From positions 34,844 through 98,843 of the forward strand of contig NZ_JAFMOW010000051.1 in NCBI RefSeq assembly GCF_019049675.1: 64,000 nt of DNA. The letters are read 5' to 3'. This DNA is from Rahnella bonaserana (GTDB lineage: Bacteria > Pseudomonadota > Gammaproteobacteria > Enterobacterales > Enterobacteriaceae). The notes beneath the pieces were generated by a model. It saw nothing but the letters and a program-made list of their open reading frames with translations, was not told the origin of the DNA and ran no database searches. Below, piece after piece: positions 1 to 8,844 of the stretch. A program made the translations under genes and the position numbers. Every line of letters begins with the position of its first letter. Position 1 is the stretch's first letter.

Positions 1-429
1 GTGAAATACGCGTACAGACTGACAGTTATCACCAGGAATGTGAGTGGTGCAGCCTTCTGCAACGCGTGAGACGGAGCTGACCGGGGCCTGCCCATCAGGC
101 TGGTGAGCAATGTGTGAGGAACGTCCTACGTGCCAAAGCTGGATGAATATTTTCCCACCCTGCGCATGTACTGCCTCTGTCACCTTTTTCCATCCCTCTA
201 TCTGTTCGTCAGTGTAAATTCCCGGCGTGTAAGCCTGTCCACGGCCTTCCATTGAAACAGGTGAACCCTCGGAAACAATTAAACCTGCTGTTGCGCGCTG
301 GCGATAGTAGGTGACCATACTGTCAGTGGGAACAAGGTCATAGGCCCGCGATCGGGTCATTGGTGCCATAACGACACGATTATTAAGCTTTATTCCATTC
401 ATTGTATAGATATTCAGCAACTCACTCAT
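1..429 (-). CDS. Old Yellow Enzyme family flavin oxidoreductase (NemA-like), cut by window edge
   Basis: Reading the minus strand from an ATG at 429 gives 143 uninterrupted codons up to the window edge, so only the N-terminal part is present. The start has a good ribosome site (caggagac). The peptide contains MAPMTRSRA, the GLIVSEG strand and the QLWHVGRSSH segment, the hallmark N-terminal half of FMN-dependent Old Yellow Enzymes such as N-ethylmaleimide reductase. Family members reduce activated alkenes, nitro-esters and quinones with NAD(P)H in the cytosol. The gene is divergent from the LysR regulator at 549, a common arrangement for an inducible reductase and its regulator. The FMN-binding C-terminal half lies outside the window, so the subfamily (NemA, XenA or other) is not settled. 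Confidence 0.88.
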   Translation of the reverse strand, partial: MSELLNIYTMNGIKLNNRVVMAPMTRSRAYDLVPTDSMVTYYRQRATAGLIVSEGSPVSMEGRGQAYTPGIYTDEQIEGWKKVTEAVHAQGGKIFIQLWHVGRSSHIAHQPDGQAPVSSVSRVAEGCTTHIPGDNCQSVRVFH

Positions 430-548
430 TCTGTCTCCTGACGCCATTTCATGGTAAAAATCTGTTAGCAACGATCTTATCCTTATTTAAAGGCCATGAT
501 TACCTGGGCAAAAAGCCCCTCAGTGTTGAGATAAAGGAACCAATATTT

Positions 549-1478
549 GTGACGGCACAACTCAATGGCGTACAGGAATTTACTGAAGTTGTCAGAAAAG
601 GCAGTTTCGTTGCTGCAGCTGAGGGTTTAGGCGTGACGCGCTCTGCACTCAGTAAAAGCATCAAGCGTCTGGAAATCCGCCTGGGGGTTCGCTTACTCAA
701 CCGCAGTACGCGAAGCCTGTCGCTGACGCCGGAAGGTGAGATCTATTTCAATCGCTGCACTGCTGCTCTGGATATGATTTCAGATGCTGAAAGCATAATA
801 GAGGCGGGGATAGTGGAGCCGTCTGGACTGATGCGGCTGACGGTTCCCGTGGCCTTTGGGCATCTTTTCATTATGCCCTTACTCAATATCATGGCGTTAA
901 AATACCGGACCCTGAACATCGAAGTTGATTTCAGTGATCGGGTTCGCGACCCGGCGACAGACGGCTTTGACCTCGCGCTGAGGCTTGGTCCCCTGCCTGA
1001 CTCAGGTGATTTGGTTGCCACCCGCCTTGGCGAGCAAAAGCTTATCATTTGCGCCTCTGAGGGATATCTGGAACGAGCAGGCACCCCCATTGATCTTCGT
1101 GAGCTTTCATCACACAGATGCATTTCAGGGTTACCGTCAGACGGGCAAACTTACTGGCTAATCCGGGGCAAAGAGGGACACGTTGTAAGGCATGTTGTTT
1201 CCTCAGCCTACCGTTTTAATAATGGTCAAGCCATGCTGGAAGCGGCTATTGCCGGATGTGGGGTGACGCAACTTCCTGACTGGTTATGTGGTGATGCCAT
1301 CAAAAAGGGGCAGCTTCGTGCAATTCTACCCACATTTCAGGCACCGCCCACCCCCATTTCTGCAATGTGGCCCAGGACTCACACGGTCCTTCCTAAAGTG
1401 AGAGCCTTGATTGAAGAACTGAAAAAAGAGTTGCCGGCACGCTTGTCGAGCGCGCAGCGTTCATCTGTTGCGCGGTAA
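549..1478 (+). CDS. LysR-family transcriptional regulator (CrgA-like)
   Basis: A 309-residue LysR-type regulator. The open frame extends upstream to 402, but that would overlap the divergent reductase. The GTG at 549, preceded by aaagga, puts the winged helix-turn-helix (FTEVVRKGSFVAAAEGLGVT, then RLLNRSTRSLSLT) at residues 5-60, as in the family. Residues 90-300 form the substrate-binding-like effector domain. The arrangement suggests it controls the divergent Old Yellow Enzyme, the downstream convergent genes, or both. Its 3' end overlaps the end of the convergent SnoaL-like gene by 18 bp. The ligand cannot be inferred. Confidence 0.9.
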   Translation: MTAQLNGVQEFTEVVRKGSFVAAAEGLGVTRSALSKSIKRLEIRLGVRLLNRSTRSLSLTPEGEIYFNRCTAALDMISDAESIIEAGIVEPSGLMRLTVPVAFGHLFIMPLLNIMALKYRTLNIEVDFSDRVRDPATDGFDLALRLGPLPDSGDLVATRLGEQKLIICASEGYLERAGTPIDLRELSSHRCISGLPSDGQTYWLIRGKEGHVVRHVVSSAYRFNNGQAMLEAAIAGCGVTQLPDWLCGDAIKKGQLRAILPTFQAPPTPISAMWPRTHTVLPKVRALIEELKKELPARLSSAQRSSVAR

Positions 1479-2432
1479 TGCAGTATCAATGCTGGATACA
1501 TCGTCTGTTGAAAGCCAGCCAGGATTATATTCGCTCCAGCAAATTGACCACTGATTGTGAGCGTCTTTTTCCATTCCAACCCGGTAATGCGCGCCGTAGA
1601 TTTTGCGACCCACTGAATCATGCGTCTTCTCGGCAATAACCCGGCCTATTATCAGGAAGGCCGACTGGCGATCTGGGTGGACACATACTTTCAGAGGTTT
1701 ACCAAAATGCTGCATCCAGGGCCACGGAAGCCGGAAGGCTTTCATTGCGGCAATGATATTTCGTCTCCCGGAGATATAGCCCAGGGGGGTAAAGTTACCC
1801 GCGGCGTTTTCACTAAAGCATGTGCTGAAAAGTGTGAAATCTGCCTGGTCCAGCGCCCACGCGTAGCGATACCAGATATCGATCACCTCCTGTTCGTCAC
1901 CCGTAGCACGGTGGTTTTCTGGCACAATATGCCAGGGAGCATCAAGTTCACTGATAATGGCGACTGGCGGAAATCCCTGATGCCAGCCGGACTCTTCAGC
2001 CGGTAGCTGCCATCCCGATAACAACTGTCTTGCACCTGAGGTCCAGTGTATCTGGAGGTGAAGGGTATGGATCACAGGTTGGGCTTCATCTGTGCCAGCC
2101 CTCATCACGACCGTCCCCCCGAACCGTACCGGGTTATGACGTCCGGAACCTGTGCGCGAAGCCTGTCCGTGCAGGTATGCACTGGCGACGTAATCTTTAT
2201 CGTTCCTGCGCTCAACGGTGTTTGTCAGCGTAACGGACACGTTGTCCAGGTCAGCAAAGTCATTTTGCAAAAGGGCGGTGACATTTTCACGGCCGGAAAC
2301 GGTTCCACGATGACTGCTGACTAATCTGACCGAGGGGTCCAGCCATTGGCTATTGTCGGAGCAAGCGTTACCGGACCAGGCTTCACAAAACGTATTCAGG
2401 CTCTGCACTGAAGAATGAAATAAACAGTTCAT
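1461..2432 (-). CDS. Tandem SnoaL/NTF2-like domain protein
   Basis: A 323-residue protein that reads as two NTF2/SnoaL-like halves. The C-terminal half (about residues 165-305) has the typical opening with a tyrosine-rich helix (IDIWYRYAWALDQADFTLF), then a phenylalanine-rich beta region ending HYRVGMEKD. The N-terminal half (about 15-150) has similar helix/sheet spacing but weaker signature. SnoaL-fold proteins are small-molecule isomerases, hydratases or binding proteins; no catalytic residue can be assigned here. It lies 14 bp after the LLM oxidoreductase on the same strand and is probably translated from the same transcript. Start chosen at ATG 2432, with caggg upstream. Confidence 0.7.
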   Translation of the reverse strand: MNCLFHSSVQSLNTFCEAWSGNACSDNSQWLDPSVRLVSSHRGTVSGRENVTALLQNDFADLDNVSVTLTNTVERRNDKDYVASAYLHGQASRTGSGRHNPVRFGGTVVMRAGTDEAQPVIHTLHLQIHWTSGARQLLSGWQLPAEESGWHQGFPPVAIISELDAPWHIVPENHRATGDEQEVIDIWYRYAWALDQADFTLFSTCFSENAAGNFTPLGYISGRRNIIAAMKAFRLPWPWMQHFGKPLKVCVHPDRQSAFLIIGRVIAEKTHDSVGRKIYGAHYRVGMEKDAHNQWSICWSEYNPGWLSTDDVSSIDTALPRNR

Positions 2433-2446
2433 TTATTACCCTGCAT

Positions 2447-3427
2447 TTATTCAGAAGGAAACTCGGGTAACACAAATTCTGCCATTTCAGCCATCACCTC
2501 GGCTGCTGGCCGTGTCAGCGGTTTCAGATTTAACGCAACGTGGTTTACTCCCTGGCGCTCCTGCTCCTTCCATAGCTTTATCAGCGCATTGCGGCCGACG
2601 GTGATGCCATTCATCAATCTGCGAAGCGGCGCGTCAGGGTTAGCATCCAGGTCAAAAAAGGTGGCATAGCCATAAGGTCTGAAACGATTGTCGTCGTAAC
2701 CGCCACGCCAGAGTTCAAGCAGTTCCGGGAGCGTTGAGAAATCACTCAGATGCCATATCCATCCGTCGCTTTCCTCTGCTATCCAGCTCAGGTCCTGCCG
2801 TGCTCGACCAACCACAATCATTGGAATGCGGGATTTAAAGGGTTTGGGAATAAGATCAAGGTTGCCTGAAAGCTTGCCGTAGTACGCCGTTTCAGCCACC
2901 GGGAAGGACGTCTCACAGACGGTTTTTATCAGACCAAACGCCTCGCGATAACGTTCGGCCCGGTTATCGTAATCGGCACCAAACGCAGGGTATTCAACAG
3001 CGCGATCCCCGCTGGATAGCCCCAGCAAAAGGCGTCCACCACTTAGCTGGTCCACTGAGGCTGCCTGCTTGGCCAATATAATCGGGTCCCTCAGGGGTAA
3101 CACCATACCGGTGGTACCCAGCGTTATGCGTGTGGTTTGAGAGGCAAGGAATCCGAGGTAGACCATGGGGTCAAGCATCTGTCCTGTGTCACCAAACTGT
3201 GGATCATAAAAGGGCACATCTCTCATCCACAGAGCGGAAAAACCGGCGTCATCAGCAAATTGTGCCAGCGCCTGATGATCCTGCAGGGTCGGAAAAGGCG
3301 AATCCGGATAACCTTCAAGCGGCATAATAAAGCCAAATGTCAGACTACCCGGGCGGAATACGCGCTTATATGCGCTATGTGAGGCAAGATCCGACGGATA
3401 GGTTGGTTGTGTCTGTAGAGGGGGCAT
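2447..3427 (-). CDS. LLM-class (luciferase-like) flavin oxidoreductase
   Basis: A 326-residue luciferase-like monooxygenase family member. Visible family marks are LTFGFIMPLEG near the N-terminus, the ALWMRDVPFYDP strand, RITLGTTGMVLPLRDP, and QLSGGRLLLGLSSGD, all typical of the F420/FMN-binding TIM barrel. It resembles the TIGR03571-like group of single-component LLM oxidoreductases. Such enzymes use reduced flavin and oxygen, or a hydride transfer, on small organic substrates; the substrate is unknown. It lies between the SnoaL-like gene and the esterase on the minus strand, suggesting a three-gene degradative or detoxifying operon read away from the LysR gene at 4538. Confidence 0.88.
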   Translation of the reverse strand: MPPLQTQPTYPSDLASHSAYKRVFRPGSLTFGFIMPLEGYPDSPFPTLQDHQALAQFADDAGFSALWMRDVPFYDPQFGDTGQMLDPMVYLGFLASQTTRITLGTTGMVLPLRDPIILAKQAASVDQLSGGRLLLGLSSGDRAVEYPAFGADYDNRAERYREAFGLIKTVCETSFPVAETAYYGKLSGNLDLIPKPFKSRIPMIVVGRARQDLSWIAEESDGWIWHLSDFSTLPELLELWRGGYDDNRFRPYGYATFFDLDANPDAPLRRLMNGITVGRNALIKLWKEQERQGVNHVALNLKPLTRPAAEVMAEMAEFVLPEFPSE

Positions 3428-3486
3428 TTACACTCCTGACGGGCGCAGCCAGCTGCGCCCGTTATTTAGTCAATCATCAATGATGA

Positions 3487-4416
3487 TTACTTCGCTGCAT
3501 CACGTAGAGCCTTTTCAATAAAGGCGACTGAACTCTCAAGCGCCTGTACCGCTTCTGGCTGCAACGTGGAGAAGAAATGCCAGGCGTGGAACATGCCCGG
3601 CCAGACTTCCAGATTTACGCGTACGCGGTTATCACCCAGATGAGTTGCCAGACGCATCGCGTCGGTCAGCATCAGTTCGTTTTCACCTATCTGAACGAGC
3701 ACCGGCGGCAGGCCCGTTACATCAGCAAACACAGGTGATGCCATTGGATGGTTAGGCAATGCATCGCCGAGGAACGTACGTGCGAGAAAATCAAGACCTG
3801 CTTTGGTGTTTAGAGGATCAAGGCCTTCTCTGTTGGTCATAGAGACACCCGTGTGCTCAAGGTTAGCCCAGGGTGAAATAGCGACCCCGCCGGCTGGAAG
3901 CGGCAGGCCCTTGTTGCGTGCCGCAACCATAACGGTAACCACCATCGCGCCGCCCGCAGACTCACCCGCCAGCACGATTTTGCTGGCGTCAAAGCCCTGT
4001 TCAATCAACCACTCATATGCACGAACGGTATCGGTAACGGGCGTAGGGAAAGGATACTCCGGTGCCAGTCGGTAATCTGGCATGTAAACCCGTGCGCCCA
4101 GCATGCTGGCATAGTTGCCACCAATACCGTGATAGCCAGCAGATTCACCGACAATGTATGCCCCACCGTGGATGTACATAACGATGGCATCGGTTTTTAG
4201 ATTTTCAGGAGTCACCAGCGTTCCCGGCACTCCCCCCATATCGACCTCAGTAAAGCCAACACCTGCGGGTGCAGGATTTTTAGCCAACATACGGGTATAG
4301 GCGTCACGCACTTCACTCATTGGCGTTACGGTATCTTCACCCGTAAGGATTGGTCCCAGACCGGCCAGGCTTTCTGACCATTCTTTTACGGCTTTCTTAG
4401 TTTGTTGATTCATCAT
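3487..4416 (-). CDS. Alpha/beta hydrolase, HSL-type esterase
   Basis: A carboxylesterase of the hormone-sensitive-lipase group, 309 residues from the ATGATG pair at 4416 (caggaat upstream). The longer frame to 4554 would overlap the divergent LysR start and adds an unlikely N-terminus. The oxyanion motif HGGAYIVG precedes the nucleophile elbow GESAGGA (Ser about 153). The acidic residue lies around PPVLVQIGENE and the histidine in PGMFHAWHFF. It is probably a cytosolic short-chain esterase. It is divergent from the LysR regulator at 4538 with 121 bp between start codons, so the two probably share a regulated promoter region. Confidence 0.9.
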   Translation of the reverse strand: MMNQQTKKAVKEWSESLAGLGPILTGEDTVTPMSEVRDAYTRMLAKNPAPAGVGFTEVDMGGVPGTLVTPENLKTDAIVMYIHGGAYIVGESAGYHGIGGNYASMLGARVYMPDYRLAPEYPFPTPVTDTVRAYEWLIEQGFDASKIVLAGESAGGAMVVTVMVAARNKGLPLPAGGVAISPWANLEHTGVSMTNREGLDPLNTKAGLDFLARTFLGDALPNHPMASPVFADVTGLPPVLVQIGENELMLTDAMRLATHLGDNRVRVNLEVWPGMFHAWHFFSTLQPEAVQALESSVAFIEKALRDAAK

Positions 4417-4537
4417 CGGTATTCCTGTTTGTATTTGCGTTAAAGTGGAACAGGAATATATAATATACCAACATTTGGGGAATGTGCTTCCCATATAAGG
4501 GTACAACAACGCCCGTATTGGATGAGAAAAATATAGT

Positions 4538-5446
4538 ATGGAGATCAACAGCATTGGTGATATCGCCGCGTTCGTCGCGGCTGTAAAAGCCGGGAGTTAC
4601 ACACACGCCGCAAGTTCCCTTGGGCTTACACGTTCTGCGATTGGTAAAAGTATCGTCCGGCTCGAAACGCGTATGGGGGTTCGTCTTCTTAACCGTACCA
4701 CCCGAAGTCTGAGTCTCACCGATGAAGGGAGGGTCATGTTTGATCGTTGCCGCCAGATACTCGAGGACCTGGAAGAGGTCGATGCCGCCATGGCCATGCG
4801 CAGGGGTAAGCCAACGGGGACTCTCCGGCTGAGTGCGCCGCTTTCTTTTGGGCAGCGACATATCCTTCCCATTCTGGATATTTATCTGAAAAAGTGGCCG
4901 GAAATTCGTGCCGAAGTGTCCTTTAGCGACAGGTTTGTTGACCTGATAGAGGAAGGCTTTGATATTGCCATTCGTATAGGTGAACCTCGCGATGACTCAC
5001 GTATTCTTACCCGCACGATTGCTTCGCAGCATATTGTCACTTGTGCATCCCCCGAATACTTATCTTCACGGGGCGTTCCGGAAACACCCGCAGACTTAAC
5101 CAGGCATGACACTATTTTTCTTCTGAGTGCAGAAAAGAGACGCAGCTGGCGGTTTGCGACTCCGGAAGGCACTTTTGTTTATGAAGGGCCCGGGCGACTA
5201 AACCTCGACAATTCGGAAGCCATGCGGGCGTCGGCAATTTCCGGATTTGGTATCGTTCACTTACCGACCTATTTGCTAGGGGATGATTTGCGTAGCGGTA
5301 AGCTGATACCTGTGCTTGAGGAGTTTCCTTTTCCTCCGGAACCTATTCGGCTCATTTATCCCAGTAAACGACATTTATCACCGCGAATTCGGGCCTTTAT
5401 TGACCTGCTTGTCGAAAGCTGGGAGCAAGGATTACCCTGGGAATAA
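4538..5446 (+). CDS. LysR-family transcriptional regulator
   Basis: A 302-residue LysR-type regulator beginning MEINSIGDIAAFVAAVKAGS, with the winged HTH in residues 6-64 (TRSAIGKSIVRLETRMG and RLLNRTTRSLSLT) and an effector-binding domain to the C-terminus (SFSDRFVDLIEEGFDIAIRIG). It is closely similar in layout to the regulator at 549, so the two may be paralogues. The divergent minus-strand esterase/LLM/SnoaL set is its most likely target. No ligand can be inferred. Confidence 0.92.
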   Translation: MEINSIGDIAAFVAAVKAGSYTHAASSLGLTRSAIGKSIVRLETRMGVRLLNRTTRSLSLTDEGRVMFDRCRQILEDLEEVDAAMAMRRGKPTGTLRLSAPLSFGQRHILPILDIYLKKWPEIRAEVSFSDRFVDLIEEGFDIAIRIGEPRDDSRILTRTIASQHIVTCASPEYLSSRGVPETPADLTRHDTIFLLSAEKRRSWRFATPEGTFVYEGPGRLNLDNSEAMRASAISGFGIVHLPTYLLGDDLRSGKLIPVLEEFPFPPEPIRLIYPSKRHLSPRIRAFIDLLVESWEQGLPWE

Positions 5447-5680
5447 TGCTTTGATAATAAACTCATTATTTTTAACTTGAACCAGAAAATCACGATCCAG
5501 AAGCGCCGGTCGTTAAAGCTTAACAATTCAAGCATTATCGCAGGCGGGGGACAGGACAGACCGGCCTGGTACGATTAACGTCATTCTGATTTTTCTCGTT
5601 CGGAAGACGAAACAGGACTGCGTAATACGATGGGATATTATGAGAGTCTGATACACCGCGAAATTCGCGCGGTATGAAAG

Positions 5681-5785
5681 CGAATTGTCATTGGGGGATC
5701 ATGGAAGACCTATCCTGTTGGACGCACAGTAAGTGATGATGAACTCCATGATTTGAGCCTGTGGCTGAAGAAAGTTTTGGCTTAG
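5681..5785 (+). other. Possible decayed gene remnant in a gene-poor gap
   Basis: The 443-bp gap between 5446 and 5890 has no intact gene. A 34-codon open stretch ending in TAG at 5783-5785 reads like a protein C-terminus (SWKTYPVGRTVSDDELHDLS, then LWLKKVLA) but has no start. It may be the tail of a transposase or other gene left after rearrangement. The YPxGxxVxDxE pattern faintly resembles the tail of some DDE transposases, which is too weak to name. The rest of the gap has only the inverted repeat listed next. Confidence 0.25.
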
Positions 5786-5792
5786 TCAGATT

Positions 5793-5862
5793 GCACTTGT
5801 AGTGGTTTACTGAAACTGCCCACAATGGATGCTGACCAAATTCAGTAAACGACTACAAGTGC
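5793..5862. repeat. 22-bp near-perfect inverted repeat
   Basis: Arms at 5793-5814 and 5841-5862 are reverse complements with one mismatch and a 26-bp spacer. The right arm read outward contains TTTACTGAATTTGGTCA, which resembles the insertion-sequence end at 46450. It could be two abutting IS-type termini, a small MITE-like remnant, or a hairpin terminator for the convergent genes on either side (LysR at 4538 and SnoaL-like at 5890). Confidence 0.7.
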
Positions 5863-5889
5863 GTAGAAACCTGTCAGACGGTGTTAACT

Positions 5890-6279
5890 TTATGCTAACG
5901 CCGACATGACCGACGCGCTATCGACGTACTGCTCCATGGTCATAATTTTCCCATCCTCAAGGCGATAAAGGTGCGCAAATGATGCCGTCATCGCCTTGCC
6001 GGTTATTTTATAAACGCCGGAGTAAATCCCAAAAGCAGCAACATAGTTACCGTCAGCAAGAAACGTATGCGTCTTTGCCTGATAGTCTGTCCACTCAGTT
6101 GCCAGTCGCTGAAATACGTTAGCGATTATCTCTTCTGCACCGGTGTAAGTCCCTGCATAGGGGAACCCAGCCGCTTCAGTCCATGTCGCATTGGGGGACA
6201 GGACAGCAAGCAGGTTCTTTCCATTTTCTTCAGAGGTACCTTCATAAGTCGCGCGTATAATTTCCACATTACTCTTCAT
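5890..6279 (-). CDS. SnoaL-like / NTF2-fold small protein
   Basis: A single-domain NTF2-like protein of 129 residues. Visible features are the N-terminal helix, the ATWTEAAGFPYAGTYTGAEE loop that is common in SnoaL-like proteins, and a C-terminal sheet ending MTMEQYVDSASV. It is the last gene of a three-gene minus-strand set, 4 bp after the metallo-beta-lactamase-fold gene, so translational coupling is likely. The family includes ketosteroid isomerase-like and binding proteins; no function is assigned. Confidence 0.8.
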   Translation of the reverse strand: MKSNVEIIRATYEGTSEENGKNLLAVLSPNATWTEAAGFPYAGTYTGAEEIIANVFQRLATEWTDYQAKTHTFLADGNYVAAFGIYSGVYKITGKAMTASFAHLYRLEDGKIMTMEQYVDSASVMSALA

Positions 6280-6283
6280 TAAT

Positions 6284-7132
6284 CTATCCCCAACTCATTT
6301 CGCCCTTGGCGACTTTTGCACCAATTTGTAAAGCGACACTCATGCCAGCATCAGGATAACGTTTTGTCATGGCTGCAATCAGTTCGCTACTGTCGCTGGC
6401 CAGACTTAGCTCGTTCTCAAAAGCCAGAAGATAGTCGCGGGTATAGGTTATTGCTGAAATATCGGTAGCACCCTCAGGTAACATATGCCCTGCGATGACC
6501 GTAGTGGGATGTCTGGATGCCATGGTGTCCAGATTTTTTATCCAAAGTGCGCGACCCTCTGGACCTTGAGTGTCGGCGGTCCACACATGGGTACCAGAGA
6601 ACACCAGTACACCGCCAAAAATGGCGTTAAGCGAAGGTACCCAGAGATAACGACGGTTAGCGAGGCCATCAGCATCAATAATTTCGAGGACCTGGCCTTC
6701 GAGAGATAACGCATCCTCGTCAAATACCTCGGGCATAACGATGTCTGACAACGTTTGCGGGCCGTTGTCCTTGAGTTGTGGGCCCCACACTGCCAGTTTC
6801 TTATCAACACTTTTCTTAATGGCGTCGATTGTCGACGATGCGGCAACGACACGAGCTTCCGGAAAGGCTGCTCTTACCGGACCGAGGCTAAAGTAGTAAT
6901 CAGGGTCGCTTTGGCTAATATAGATTGTGGTCAGCTTTTTACCTGTTTTCTGGATAGCCTCTGCCAACAGTCTGCCATCGGCGAGCGTAAAACCACCGTC
7001 AATAAGTACGGCTTCCTTATCGCCAGAGATCAGCACTGGCGAGCGATAAAAACCGTGCTCGCCGGCAGGAAAATGTGTCCAACTCAGGGAAATGTCCCTC
7101 CCTGCATCAGGGACGTTGGTTTGTAGTGTCAT
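6284..7132 (-). CDS. Metallo-beta-lactamase-fold protein lacking the HxHxDH motif
   Basis: A 282-residue MBL-fold protein with the usual early strand LIDGG (about 44-47), a strand leading to the metal-binding loop, and IAGH further down. The loop that normally reads HxHxDH is SQSDPDY here (residues 73-79). Two metal-binding histidines are replaced by Gln and Asp and the last by Tyr, while the Asp before it is kept. Canonical zinc hydrolysis is therefore doubtful; a different metal set or a non-enzymatic role is possible. It lies between the SnoaL-like gene and the DsbA-like gene on the minus strand, under the divergent LysR at 7939. Confidence 0.82.
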   Translation of the reverse strand: MTLQTNVPDAGRDISLSWTHFPAGEHGFYRSPVLISGDKEAVLIDGGFTLADGRLLAEAIQKTGKKLTTIYISQSDPDYYFSLGPVRAAFPEARVVAASSTIDAIKKSVDKKLAVWGPQLKDNGPQTLSDIVMPEVFDEDALSLEGQVLEIIDADGLANRRYLWVPSLNAIFGGVLVFSGTHVWTADTQGPEGRALWIKNLDTMASRHPTTVIAGHMLPEGATDISAITYTRDYLLAFENELSLASDSSELIAAMTKRYPDAGMSVALQIGAKVAKGEMSWG

Positions 7133-7189
7133 CGTATTTTTCGCCTTCTGTTAAAGTGGTAATTAGGTGAGCATTGCTTTCACCAGACG

Positions 7190-7828
7190 TTATGAATCCA
7201 CTAACTGACGTATCCATTCATGAGGGTTTGAAAACAATATGCTTGAGTTTAGCATCCAGCGCTTTGAGCCGGATTCGGCAATAAAAGTGGGAACACCGCG
7301 TGCGCCAAATTCCCGCATTAATCGTTTCGCACGCTCAGTACGAGTATGGTTTGCTTCGAGCAAGTCTGCTGCAGGATCCAACACTTTCTTCGCCGCATTT
7401 TCCAGACCCTGAGAACTTAACACACCCGCAAGAACCGACAATGACGTGACGTCAAGCCCCTCAACATAACGAGCGTGTTGTATTGCTTTCAGCGCTTCAA
7501 TTTCCCGCGAAGGGTTTGACAGTGATACTGCAGTAATCGCAAGCGTGGCTGAACCACTGTCAAATTTTTTCTGCTGGCCATGAAGCACTTTTTCGCGATA
7601 AATCTCGGAAAAAGGCTGCCCGGTGATATTAGAAATTCGCTGGTCGTTTTCCCACGCAAAAGCAGCAAATTCATTGTTCATGGGACGTGCGCCGGCATCT
7701 GAAAACAGGCCGGTTGGCATGAACTCAAGTTTAATGCCCGGAATGTCATTTAGTTCAGTAAGCACAGGTGACGCGCCGTAGCACCAACCGCAAAGCGGAT
7801 CGAATAAGTAATTAAGAATCATGTTCAC
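7190..7828 (-). CDS. DsbA-family (FrnE-like) thioredoxin-fold protein
   Basis: A cytosolic DsbA-superfamily protein of 212 residues with no signal peptide. The N-terminus LNYLFDPLCGWCYGASP carries the CGWC redox pair at residues 13 and 16, followed by the inserted helical domain. The cis-Pro loop appears as GARGVPTFI near residue 180. The relatives are FrnE-type and 2-hydroxychromene-2-carboxylate isomerase-type proteins. GTG at 7828 follows aggggg at good spacing; an ATG six bases downstream (7822) is the alternative. It is the first gene of the three-gene set divergent from the LysR at 7939 and suggests thiol or electrophile chemistry. Confidence 0.88.
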   Translation of the reverse strand: MNMILNYLFDPLCGWCYGASPVLTELNDIPGIKLEFMPTGLFSDAGARPMNNEFAAFAWENDQRISNITGQPFSEIYREKVLHGQQKKFDSGSATLAITAVSLSNPSREIEALKAIQHARYVEGLDVTSLSVLAGVLSSQGLENAAKKVLDPAADLLEANHTRTERAKRLMREFGARGVPTFIAESGSKRWMLNSSILFSNPHEWIRQLVDS

Positions 7829-7938
7829 AGGTGCCCCCTATTTTTAAAAGTAACTCATCATAGAAAACTTTTATTGGATATTAAATACATCCATGGTAAA
7901 CAGCTTGTCATCTAAAAACATACAATTGGAATGCGGTA

Positions 7939-8838
7939 GTGAGAAAACTAGGAAATATCAGACGCCTTGCCTACTTTGTCTCCGTGGTTGAGGCTGGCTC
8001 ATTTACTGCAGCTGCCGAGCGTTTGGGTATAACTAAAGCGGTAGTCAGTCATCAGGTCGCGCGTCTTGAAGAGGAGTTGAACACCACTCTTCTTATCCGT
8101 ACTACTCGTACCATTCGCTTAACGGATGCGGGAAAAGTCTTTTATGAGCACTGTGCGTCTATTCTACGTGAAACAGAGGAAGCCTTTGCAGAGTTAGACG
8201 CACTGGTGGCAGAGCCTTCTGGGACATTGAGGCTGACAGCGCCTTTTGACTATGGGATCAGCGTCGTCGTTCCAGCTATCACGGCATTCAGTCAGCGCTA
8301 TCCAGACTGCAAAGTTGATGCCGTGATAAGTGATAACAAGTTTGATATCGTGGACAAAGATATAGAAATAGCCATCCGTGTGGGCTGGTTAGACGACTCA
8401 CATTTGCAGGCAAGGAAAATCGGGCACTTCCGGCAGTTGCTGATAGCCCCGCGCAATATGCAGCCGCAGGTAGAAAAAATTAATAAACCACAAGATATCA
8501 AACCACTGCCTTTTATAGCCAATACAGCTCTGCGTGAACCTTCTCAGTGGCATTTCACGCTGAATGGATCGGATCAACAAAGTGTCAACGTTCAGCCCTC
8601 GATATTCATTAATAACACACTGGCGGTCCGTGAAGCGGTGAGAGAAGGTGCTGGCATCTCTGTGTTGCCGGATTACGTTGTCAGTGATGATCTTATTTCT
8701 GGCCGCTTAATTCAGGTGCTCCCAGAATGGGAACTACCTTCAGGTGAGATTCATGCAGTTTTTCCCGCATCTCGATTTCGCCCGACAAAGGTTCGCTCAT
8801 TTTTAAATATATTGATGGAGAAAGATAAAGAGCGCTGA
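7939..8838 (+). CDS. LysR-family transcriptional regulator
   Basis: A 299-residue LysR-type regulator starting at GTG 7939. The winged HTH occupies residues 5-65 (FVSVVEAGSFTAAAERLGIT, then LLIRTTRTIRLTDAG) and the effector domain about 90-295. It is divergent, with a 110-bp gap, from the DsbA-like/MBL-fold/SnoaL-like operon, which is the probable target. It belongs to the same broad group as the other three LysR proteins in this cluster but is more different in sequence from those at 549 and 4538 than they are from each other. Confidence 0.9.
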   Translation: MRKLGNIRRLAYFVSVVEAGSFTAAAERLGITKAVVSHQVARLEEELNTTLLIRTTRTIRLTDAGKVFYEHCASILRETEEAFAELDALVAEPSGTLRLTAPFDYGISVVVPAITAFSQRYPDCKVDAVISDNKFDIVDKDIEIAIRVGWLDDSHLQARKIGHFRQLLIAPRNMQPQVEKINKPQDIKPLPFIANTALREPSQWHFTLNGSDQQSVNVQPSIFINNTLAVREAVREGAGISVLPDYVVSDDLISGRLIQVLPEWELPSGEIHAVFPASRFRPTKVRSFLNILMEKDKER

Positions 8839-8844
8839 TTGTGC

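Noticed and set aside
402..548. N-terminal extension of the first LysR gene
   Set aside because: It overlaps the divergent reductase start and adds residues without family resemblance; GTG 549 has a ribosome site and gives a normal LysR N-terminus.
1620..2324. Plus-strand open frames over the SnoaL-like gene
   Set aside because: They lie antisense to a clear SnoaL-like gene, have no family resemblance and no good starts.
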